Shown here one piece after another: positions 58,180-64,000 of a stretch of DNA of 64,000 nt (the first letter of the stretch is position 1; each line of letters starts with the position of its first letter). A program made the translations under genes and the position numbers. The DNA lies in NCBI GenBank assembly GCA_017431225.1, contig JAFRLM010000025.1:60812-124811 (forward strand). Direction: 5' to 3'. The notes beneath the pieces are model-generated. The model did not search any database. It had not been told where the DNA came from and worked only from the letters and a program-made list of their open reading frames with translations. This DNA is from Erysipelotrichaceae bacterium (lineage in GTDB: Bacteria > Bacillota_I > Bacilli_A > Erysipelotrichales > Erysipelotrichaceae).

Positions 58180-59112
58180 TTATTCGCTGACATTGTATTC
58201 AGCAAGAACGTCTGCATCGAGCTGATCTGTAGCTTCATTGATCCACTGATCCCAAACGCCTTCAGCCTTGATGTCTTTGAAGTACTGGTTGCAGTATGCA
58301 GCAAAGTCTTCGTTACCATACTTCATGCAGAAGCCGCAGCCCTTGTCGTATTCATCGGTCGGTGTGAAGGACAGTTTGTCAACAACGACCAGGTCAGAGT
58401 TTGCTTTTGCGAACATTGCAGCGTTAACAGCGTTCATGCAGGCCAGATCGCTCTTGCCGCTCATAACGTTCATGATAGCGTTTGTAGAGGAATCGAGTTC
58501 GATGATCTCTGCATCCGGATACCAAGCTCTTGTCATGACAACGTCGATACCGCCCATAGAACCGGCAACAGTAACGCCTTCCAAAGTGCCTGTGAATTTC
58601 GGGTTGTCAGCATTGCTCTTTAAAGCGACGTAGCATTCATTGGATCTGTGGTAAACATCGGTGAATAACCATGTTTCTTTACGTTCATCGGTCGGGCTCA
58701 GTTCCGGGACGAACATCAGCTGATCTGCTTCAAGAGCAGCCATCATGCCGCTGAATTCAGCTTCGTAGAATTCAACTTTGACTTCTCTCTGCAGGTCAAC
58801 GCTTAAACGGTTAGCCAGTTCTACGATCATCTGGTATTCAAAACCAGCGTAGGTATCTTTTCCGTCAACGACGCGGTGGAAGGAGAATGTCGGGCTGTTT
58901 CCCCAGATACCTGCGTTGATAACGCCTGTTTCTTTGATCTTAGTGAGGATCGGGCCTAAGTTTTCCTGATCGAGTTCCATAACCGATTTGCCGGTTATTT
59001 CAGTCGGGGTGGTGGATTCTGCCGGAGCAGGTGTGTTCGAGGAGGATGTGCAGCCTGCAAGTAAGGATGCGACCATCACTACGCTCAGCAGTAATACGAG
59101 AAATTTTTTCAT
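58180..59112 (-). CDS. Amino-acid-type ABC transporter substrate-binding lipoprotein
   Basis: A 310-residue lipoprotein with signal peptide and lipobox LAGC (Cys21). The mature part is an SBP_bac_3-type binding protein: it has GFEYQMIVELANRL, a central GGIDVV/SGKSDLA region and a helical C-terminus. In this locus it probably captures a glycated amino acid rather than a free polar amino acid. The ribosome-binding site is weak (AAAGAAAG). A hairpin-rich 140-base gap separates it from the ATPase gene. Confidence 0.88.
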   Translation of the reverse strand: MKKFLVLLLSVVMVASLLAGCTSSSNTPAPAESTTPTEITGKSVMELDQENLGPILTKIKETGVINAGIWGNSPTFSFHRVVDGKDTYAGFEYQMIVELANRLSVDLQREVKVEFYEAEFSGMMAALEADQLMFVPELSPTDERKETWLFTDVYHRSNECYVALKSNADNPKFTGTLEGVTVAGSMGGIDVVMTRAWYPDAEIIELDSSTNAIMNVMSGKSDLACMNAVNAAMFAKANSDLVVVDKLSFTPTDEYDKGCGFCMKYGNEDFAAYCNQYFKDIKAEGVWDQWINEATDQLDADVLAEYNVSE

Positions 59113-59253
59113 CTTTCTTTTTTAGGTATGAAAATACCCTTCTCCTTTCGCTCCCGTGTTTAATGTCTCGGGAAAAGACGATATATGGATCAACCGGAAA
59201 CGCTGTATATTCCCCCTATGGAACCAAAGCTCTCTTCCGGCTTACCACCTTTT
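59113..59253. other. Spacer between ATPase and binding-protein genes
   Basis: 141 bases with short inverted repeats (for example GGTATTTTCATACC near 59127-59140) and no open frame. Spacers like this inside ABC operons often mark RNA processing that raises the binding-protein level; here that is only a guess. Confidence 0.35.
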
Positions 59254-60006
59254 TTAGAGCATCTTGCTTAAGAAATTCTTTGTACGCTGATGCTGCGGGT
59301 TTGTCATGACATCCAGAGGTTTGCCTTCCTCAACGATGTAGCCGCCATCCATGAAGACGAGATGATCTCCGACTTCGCGGGCAAATCCCATTTCATGGGT
59401 AACAACGACCATCGTCATACCGGATAATGCAAGCTCGCGCATGACTTTCAGTACTTCGCCGACCATTTCCGGGTCAAGAGCGCTGGTTGCTTCGTCAAAG
59501 AGAATGACTTCAGGTTTCATCGCCAGTGTACGGGCGATCGCAACACGCTGTTTCTGACCACCGGATAAGCGGGACGGATATTCATTGGCACGGTCCGCGA
59601 GGCCGACTCTGGCCAGCAGTTCCATTGCTTCTTTTTCAACTTCTTCCTTGTTTCTCTTCTGAACACGGAGCGGTCCGATCGTAACGTTTCCGAGAACACT
59701 CAGGTTTTCAAAGAGATTGAAGAGCTGGAAGACCATGCCGACTTTCTGACGGTAGTTATCGATCTCCTTGGTATAGTTGATGATGTTCTCACCGTTAAAC
59801 CAGATCTCGCCGCCGGACGGCTGTTCCAGGAGATTGAGGCAACGCAGGAAGGTAGATTTACCAGAACCGGAAGGTCCGATGACGACAACGACTTCGCCGC
59901 GATGGATATCCAGGTTGATGTCTTTCAAGACATGCAGATCGCCGAAGCTTTTCTGCAGATTCTTTACGGAGAATACGACTTCGTTATCGATCCTTTTATT
60001 AGTCAT
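59254..60006 (-). CDS. Polar amino-acid-type ABC transporter ATP-binding protein
   Basis: A 250-residue GlnQ/HisP-type ATPase. Walker A is GPSGSGKST, the Q-loop follows MVFQLFNLF, the signature is LSGGQKQR, Walker B is [14 protein letters not shown], and the switch His is in VTHEMGFA. The start at 60006 (MTNKRIDNE) is set by AAAGGAGA ten bases upstream; the longer frame starting at 60039 lies within the permease gene. It overlaps the permease end by eight bases. Confidence 0.94.
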   Translation of the reverse strand: MTNKRIDNEVVFSVKNLQKSFGDLHVLKDINLDIHRGEVVVVIGPSGSGKSTFLRCLNLLEQPSGGEIWFNGENIINYTKEIDNYRQKVGMVFQLFNLFENLSVLGNVTIGPLRVQKRNKEEVEKEAMELLARVGLADRANEYPSRLSGGQKQRVAIARTLAMKPEVILFDEATSALDPEMVGEVLKVMRELALSGMTMVVVTHEMGFAREVGDHLVFMDGGYIVEEGKPLDVMTNPQHQRTKNFLSKML

Positions 60007-60649
60007 TTCTATGAAGTCTCCTTTCCAGTAAGCGGACACCCTGGTTCAGGATCCAGGTAACAGTGAAGTAGATAAAGGCCGAAACGATCAGCGGTTCAAA
60101 AGCACGGAAAGTGTTGGTACGGACGATACTGGATTTGTATGTCAGCTCCTGAATGGCGATGACCGAAACGATCGAGGTGTTCTTGATCAGAAGAATGAAC
60201 TCGTTTGCCAGCGAAGGCAGGATGTTCTTGATCGCCTGCGGGATGATGATGTACATATTTCCTTCCAGTTGGCTCATGCCGATACATCTGGCGGCTTCCA
60301 TCTGACCTTTATTGACTGCCTGCATACCGGCTCTGGTGTGTTCAGCAATATAGACGGAACTGTTTACCGTTAAAGCGACGACACCGGCCCAGAAGGACGG
60401 AAGTCCGGTCGCGATACCGTAGTAGACGATGAATACGATCAGCATGACCGGAACGCCGCGGATGAAACTGATCCACATATCGATCGCCGTATTGACGACT
60501 TTGTTTTTACCGACGCGGATCATACCGAGCGCAACGCCGATGATGGTAGATAAGATCAGAGTCCAGAACGCCAGTTTCAAGGTCATCCATAGACCGGAGG
60601 TATAATAGATCCAATATTTACTTAGAAATCCAAAGTTCAATCCAAACAT
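59999..60649 (-). CDS. Polar amino-acid-type ABC transporter permease
   Basis: A 216-residue HisM/GlnP-type permease with about five membrane helices. The ATPase-contact EAA loop is visible as [14 protein letters not shown] near the middle. AAGGGAGT precedes the ATG. As the only permease in the cluster it probably acts as a homodimer with the ATPase and the lipoprotein downstream. Confidence 0.93.
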   Translation of the reverse strand: MFGLNFGFLSKYWIYYTSGLWMTLKLAFWTLILSTIIGVALGMIRVGKNKVVNTAIDMWISFIRGVPVMLIVFIVYYGIATGLPSFWAGVVALTVNSSVYIAEHTRAGMQAVNKGQMEAARCIGMSQLEGNMYIIIPQAIKNILPSLANEFILLIKNTSIVSVIAIQELTYKSSIVRTNTFRAFEPLIVSAFIYFTVTWILNQGVRLLERRLHRND

Positions 60650-60693
60650 TTTGCATAACTCCCTTGTGTATCATCATTGGCAATCGGACAGCC

Positions 60694-61125
60694 TTATTCG
60701 CCCATGACTTCGATCATGTATCTTCTCTGCTGCAGACCATCGTATTCCGCAAAGTAGATATCCTGTGCGTGACCGATCACAAGTTTTCCGTCAATGACCG
60801 GGAAGATGCAGTGGTTGCCTACCAGCATGCACTTCATATGTCCCGGTGAGTTGTGGGAACATGTGCCATAGGTAGGAAGCATGTGAGTATGAACGTAAGG
60901 ATAATCCTTCGGTACAAGTCTCTCCAGAGTGATCTCCATGTCTTTTTCAACACACGGGAGCGCTTCGTTGACGGTGATGCCGGTAGTTGTATGGTGTGTT
61001 ACCACCAGACACATACCGTTCTTGATACCGCTCTCCTCGACCGCTTTTTTCACTTCGTCAGTGATCACGATCATCTGGAATTCTTTCGTGCTGGTCAGAC
61101 GCTTCTGGTATACTTTCGCTTCCAT
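60694..61125 (-). CDS. YjbQ family protein (UPF0047)
   Basis: A 143-residue single-domain protein of the YjbQ/UPF0047 family (secondary thiamine-phosphate synthase enzyme). Landmarks are the HHTTTGITVNE segment, THMLPTYGTCSHNSPGHMKCMLVGN and the GHAQDIYFAEYDG end. Family members have a weak thiamine phosphate synthase activity, but their normal role is unknown. AAGGAGG in the last codons of the amidohydrolase gene serves as ribosome-binding site. Its presence in a sugar-amine operon is unusual. Confidence 0.9.
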   Translation of the reverse strand: MEAKVYQKRLTSTKEFQMIVITDEVKKAVEESGIKNGMCLVVTHHTTTGITVNEALPCVEKDMEITLERLVPKDYPYVHTHMLPTYGTCSHNSPGHMKCMLVGNHCIFPVIDGKLVIGHAQDIYFAEYDGLQQRRYMIEVMGE

Positions 61126-61127
61126 GT

Positions 61128-61982
61128 TCAGTCCTCCTTGATTCCCAGGAATTTCACGGCGTTGCCGCCCATGATCTTCTCCAAGACATCTTCACGTACC
61201 GGTAATTCCTTGATTCCGGCAAGTGCTCTTACCGGACGCCAGCGCGGGCTGTTCGATCCGAACATGACCTTGTCGGCGAAGGAATTCTGCAGCCAGTTGA
61301 TATTCATGTCTTTATTGAAAAGCTGATCGAAGTAACGGGCGGATGTGTCCATGTAGATCGTTGCTGTATCCGTATAGACATTCGGATATTTCATCAGCAT
61401 CATGATGACTTCGTTCCACCAGGGGAAACCCAGATGGGAAAGACACATTTTCAGATTCGGGAAGGCGCAGGCGATATCCTCAAACAGGATCGGACGCGCG
61501 TATTTTGCCGGTGTATTCGGCTTCCAGCTGTAACCGGAATGGAAGATGACCGGCTTGTTCTTCTTTTCGCAGATCTCCATCAGCGGCCATAAGCGCTGAT
61601 CATCCGGGAAGATATGAAGACGGGAAACATTGAGATGTAAACCTGTCAGACCAAGTTCATCAAATGCTCTGGTCAGCTCTTCCGCAGCGTTCTCATTTCT
61701 GGGATCGACACTGGCGAAACCGATGAAGTGCTCAGGGGAATAATCTACGACCTTTTTGATCTCATCGTTGGATACAAGGATCCTGCCGTCATCAGCGGAA
61801 TAATCCTGGCCGAGAATGACTGTTTTATCGATCTTGGCATCTTTCATCAGATACAGATCCCAGTCGATATCCATCCTTCCGGAAAGGTAAAGACCCATCT
61901 GATTTTTCCTGTATTCCAGGACTTCGTCGGATTCTGTGATGATATCGAACAGAACCGGATGTGTGTGAACATCAATTACCAT
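61128..61982 (-). CDS. Amidohydrolase_2 family TIM-barrel protein
   Basis: A 284-residue amidohydrolase-related protein. The N-terminal metal motif is DVHTHP (His6, His8), a further histidine is in VIFHSGY, and another in CLSHLGFPWW. Where the family normally has a metal-binding Asp (GSD/GTD), this sequence has FGSNSPR. The family includes decarboxylases and lactonases or amide hydrolases; the reaction here cannot be given. It is placed between the kinase and yjbQ, so it may act on the substrate or a side product of sugar-amine breakdown. Confidence 0.85.
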   Translation of the reverse strand: MVIDVHTHPVLFDIITESDEVLEYRKNQMGLYLSGRMDIDWDLYLMKDAKIDKTVILGQDYSADDGRILVSNDEIKKVVDYSPEHFIGFASVDPRNENAAEELTRAFDELGLTGLHLNVSRLHIFPDDQRLWPLMEICEKKNKPVIFHSGYSWKPNTPAKYARPILFEDIACAFPNLKMCLSHLGFPWWNEVIMMLMKYPNVYTDTATIYMDTSARYFDQLFNKDMNINWLQNSFADKVMFGSNSPRWRPVRALAGIKELPVREDVLEKIMGGNAVKFLGIKED

Positions 61983-62000
61983 TTGAAGTTCTCCCTTCTT

Positions 62001-62810
62001 TTATAAATACGGATTCCATACGGAGATGACTTTGGAGGATCTTTCAGCGCCGGAACGAATGCATTCCGGGATGGACTTGTGGTCCAGATAAGCATGAATG
62101 AATCCCGCAAAGAAGGAATCTCCGGCACCTACCGTGTTTACAACTTTTTCCGCCGGAACGATCTCGCCTTTGTAGAACTGTTCGCCGTCGTAGACAAGTG
62201 AACCGTTCTCGCCGAAAGTCGCGATCAGTATATGAGCACCGAGACGGACGCCTCTTTCAAGGAATGCTTTTCCGCCTTCAAAATCATCTTCAAAAGAAGC
62301 AAGGCCGATCTCGACATCCTTGAAGATCGAATCCGTTAACTCCGGATCCTCTCCCTGTGACTTGGAGAAATCAAAGAAGATCTTTGCGCCGTAAGCTGTG
62401 ATCTCAGATAAACGGTGTTCAAGATGACCGGTAAAGTCGGTATGGACATAGTCCTGTTTGCCCAGGAATTCAATGGCTTCTTTTGAGAATTCATAGCCTT
62501 CCAGGACACCCGGCTCGCAATGATTATGAAAACGATCATTCCCTCTCAGCAGCATTTCGAATGTTGTTGTTGCGCCGCCGGGAACGATCTCAAGATGAGA
62601 CATATCAAAATTTCTCTCTTTAAAAGCAGCAACCGCTTTCTTACCGTAATCGTCATCACCGATGACAGAAACGACCGAAGGAGCGATATCGTTACGCATA
62701 TCCAGAAGATTAAAGAGTACATCCACCCCATTGCCGGTCACATAGTAACGGTTATCAAACTGGGGCCAGTAATCAATGCACATAAAGCCAGCAGCTGCAA
62801 TCTTGATCAT
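62001..62810 (-). CDS. PfkB family kinase, FrlD-like fructosamine 6-kinase
   Basis: A 269-residue ribokinase-fold sugar kinase. As remembered, it resembles E. coli FrlD in several places: the CIDYWPQFDN start, GDDDYGKKA, DFSKS, ATFGENGSLVYDG, and the catalytic NTVGAGDSFFAGF near residues 227-239 (GAGD with the base Asp). The likely reaction is ATP-dependent 6-phosphorylation of a fructosyl amino acid, giving the substrate for the SIS deglycase at the other end of the operon. TAGGAGA precedes the ATG. First gene of the operon. Confidence 0.86.
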   Translation of the reverse strand: MIKIAAAGFMCIDYWPQFDNRYYVTGNGVDVLFNLLDMRNDIAPSVVSVIGDDDYGKKAVAAFKERNFDMSHLEIVPGGATTTFEMLLRGNDRFHNHCEPGVLEGYEFSKEAIEFLGKQDYVHTDFTGHLEHRLSEITAYGAKIFFDFSKSQGEDPELTDSIFKDVEIGLASFEDDFEGGKAFLERGVRLGAHILIATFGENGSLVYDGEQFYKGEIVPAEKVVNTVGAGDSFFAGFIHAYLDHKSIPECIRSGAERSSKVISVWNPYL

Positions 62811-63024
62811 TTCGATTCTCCTAAGTATATATTTGTCAAAATTTCATATATATTTTTGTATGACAAATATATATTAACCTTATACTAATATATATGTCAA
62901 GCGCTTACATTTTACATTTTTATATATTTGTAACTATTTTTTATATATATTTTGTATTAATATACATTTATGGTATACTTATTGCAGTATATGATTATAA
63001 ATAATTGAAAGGCTTCATTTAACA
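62811..63024. promoter_or_regulatory. Divergent control region of the sugar-amine operon and its regulator
   Basis: 214 bases of AT-rich DNA with both promoters. For the operon (minus): -35 TTGACA (62895-62900), 17-base gap, -10 TTAATA (62872-62877). For the regulator (plus): extended -10 TGGTATACT (62971-62979). Repeats: TATATATTTGTC (62826-62837) and its exact complement (62862-62873) flank 24 bases downstream of the operon -10; a third copy with one change lies at 62921-62932. A 12-base palindrome GTATTAATATAC (62954-62965) overlaps the regulator promoter. A cre-like core TGTCAAGCGCTTACA (62895-62909) overlaps the operon -35. Confidence 0.65.
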
Positions 63025-63765
63025 ATGGTAAAACAGGCGAAGTATCGACAGATCTATAATCACTACAAAGAAGAAATCCGCAGCGGCAGAATGCCGGTCA
63101 ATACCCCATTCCCTCCGGAACCGGAGATCTTGAAGCAGTTTGAATGCTCTCATATGACGCTGACTAAGGCAGCCACCCGCCTATCCGCGAACGGTTATAT
63201 AAAAAGGATCCCGGGTATCGGCACTTTCGTATGTGATGACTACAAAAAGACTCTGACCAGTCATTTCAGTGAGCAGCTGAGTTTGAATCAGATGATCGAA
63301 CAAGCAGGAATGGTTCCGAAGACGGAACTTGTCAGCTACAATATCCGCAAACAAAAAGACACACCGCGGGATACGGAATTTCTGAAGATCGATGAGAATG
63401 ACTTCGTTCATGATATCGTCCGTCTGAAATACGGAAACGACCGTCTCTTCTGTTATTCCGAGACATTCCTGTCCCAGCGTGTTCTTCCAACGATCGATGT
63501 CACCAAGCTGGAAGGTTCGCTGGACAATTATATAATCCATGAGCTGCATATCCCGAAGAGCCATGGTTCATCCGACGCCAGAGCATGTCTGCCGGATAAA
63601 GAGGTCAGTAAATACTTCGGTACAGACAAGATCGCATTAATGAAACAGACGATCTACTGGTATTCTGGAGAAACACCCTTTGAGATCACTTATAACTTCT
63701 TCCCGGGGGATCTGATGATCATCTCCAATCCGGAAAGACTGAATGTAATAAATAATCCGGAATAG
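63025..63765 (+). CDS. GntR/HutC family regulator (FrlR-like)
   Basis: A 246-residue repressor with an N-terminal winged helix (about 1-72; TLTKAATRLSANGYIKRIPGIGTFV is the recognition and wing part) and a UTRA ligand-binding domain (about 85-240). It is divergent from the sugar-amine operon, as frlR-like regulators are near frl or fra loci, so it probably senses the phosphorylated sugar-amine. AAAGG is about 12 bases from the ATG. Confidence 0.9.
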   Translation: MVKQAKYRQIYNHYKEEIRSGRMPVNTPFPPEPEILKQFECSHMTLTKAATRLSANGYIKRIPGIGTFVCDDYKKTLTSHFSEQLSLNQMIEQAGMVPKTELVSYNIRKQKDTPRDTEFLKIDENDFVHDIVRLKYGNDRLFCYSETFLSQRVLPTIDVTKLEGSLDNYIIHELHIPKSHGSSDARACLPDKEVSKYFGTDKIALMKQTIYWYSGETPFEITYNFFPGDLMIISNPERLNVINNPE

Positions 63766-63792
63766 TGTATTCCTGAATAAACAAAAAAAAAC

Positions 63793-63815
63793 GCCGGCAG
63801 CAATGCCGGCATTAT
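63793..63815. terminator. Terminator of the GntR-family regulator
   Basis: GCCGGCA/TGCCGGC with loop GCAA. ATTATTATT follows on the plus strand; on the minus strand a long T run (from 63782-63791) follows, so it also stops transcription from the rRNA side. Confidence 0.85.
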
Positions 63816-63873
63816 TATTGATAAACAATATAAAAAAGAAATTATGAATATCGTAATTTGATTTCTTCCTTCC

Positions 63874-63902
63874 AAAAGAAAAAGCTCCTTTTCAGGAGCT
63901 TT
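63874..63902 (-). terminator. Terminator of the rRNA operon
   Basis: AAAGCTCCT/AGGAGCTTT with a 4-base loop; TTTTTCTTTT follows on the minus strand, right after the 5S rRNA. Confidence 0.9.
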
Positions 63903-63905
63903 CTT

Positions 63906-64000
63906 TGACCGGCGACTTGCGTATCTTGCTAATGCTACATCGGCCGTACAAGTGCTTAACTTCCAGGTTCGGGATGGGACTGGGTGTGACCACTTGGCTA
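63906..64000 (-). rRNA. rrf: 5S ribosomal RNA (3' part, cut by window edge)
   Basis: The minus strand reads GGTCACACCCAGTCCC, then ATCCCGAACCTGGAAGTTAAGC, with the conserved loop A/B segments of 5S rRNA, and ends in GCAAGTCGCCGG. About the last 95 bases are inside the window; the 5' end and any 23S and 16S genes lie beyond the right edge. The exact 3' end (63906 +/- 4) is estimated. Confidence 0.92.

Noticed and set aside
60007..60039. 11-codon N-terminal extension of the ABC ATPase
   Set aside because: The AAAGGAGA site lies within this stretch and fits the ATG at 60006.

Overview
The window looks like a chromosome segment of a low-to-moderate GC Firmicute, probably an Erysipelotrichia-type gut bacterium. 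This rests on gene order and family content: a yqeG-yqeH-yhbY-yqeK-rsfS-yqeM cluster, plsY divergent from parE-parC, T-box leaders before valS and ileS, sepF beside ileS, a tsaE-tsaB-rimI-tsaD-rex run, and a PPi-type phosphofructokinase. The class is an inference; no 16S sequence is present. Most genes lie on the minus strand. valS is cut by the left edge and a 5S rRNA gene by the right edge.

Layout. 1-7.2 kb (minus): valS with its T-box, engB, lon, tig and a DUF3196-like gene. 7.3-9.5 kb (plus): a CofE-like protein and a DUF1846 protein. 9.5-14.8 kb (minus): nth, dnaD, mtnN and the yqe ribosome-biogenesis cluster, in which the NadD-like part of the yqeK gene is reduced to a stub. 14.9-20.3 kb: a small protein, parC, parE and divergent plsY. 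20.4-29.1 kb: an AT-rich accessory island with an ADP-ribosyltransferase-like gene, a small ribbon-helix-helix protein, a GIY-YIG/DUF4357 protein, a complete type I restriction system (hsdS, hsdM, hsdR) and a repeat-rich lipoprotein. 29.1-34.5 kb: a tightly coupled three-gene operon encoding a YjbR/TerB_N/TerB_C-like protein, a BrxD-like ATPase and an Lhr/BrxHI-like helicase; this is the best candidate for a little-described defence module. 34.7-40.3 kb: yneF, a relic-bearing gene-poor stretch, an S1-domain protein, a YuiD-like protein, a NifU-C protein, an AI-2E family transporter, a GDPD and pgi. 40.4-45.1 kb: an orphan gene, a 39-residue membrane peptide and a 1216-residue STAND-TPR ATPase. 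45.2-57.0 kb: ileS with its T-box, sepF, a Cof phosphatase, PPi-PFK, an ABC-F protein, asnS, rex, tsaD, rimI, tsaB and tsaE. 57.1-63.8 kb: a catabolic operon with a FrlB-like SIS deglycase, FrlD-like kinase, polar amino-acid ABC transporter, YjbQ and amidohydrolase, divergent from a GntR/HutC regulator. 63.9-64.0 kb: end of an rRNA operon.

Functional picture. The core parts handle translation fidelity and tRNA modification (valS, ileS, asnS, tsaBDE, rimI), proteostasis (lon, tig), chromosome decatenation (parEC) and glycolysis (pgi, PPi-PFK). The 57-64 kb operon most likely imports glycated (Amadori) amino acids, phosphorylates them and cleaves them to glucose 6-phosphate and amino acid. The 20-45 kb part holds several defence-type units. 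Promoters across the window repeatedly show an extended -10 (TGnTAnnnT), and several genes seem to have almost no 5' leader.
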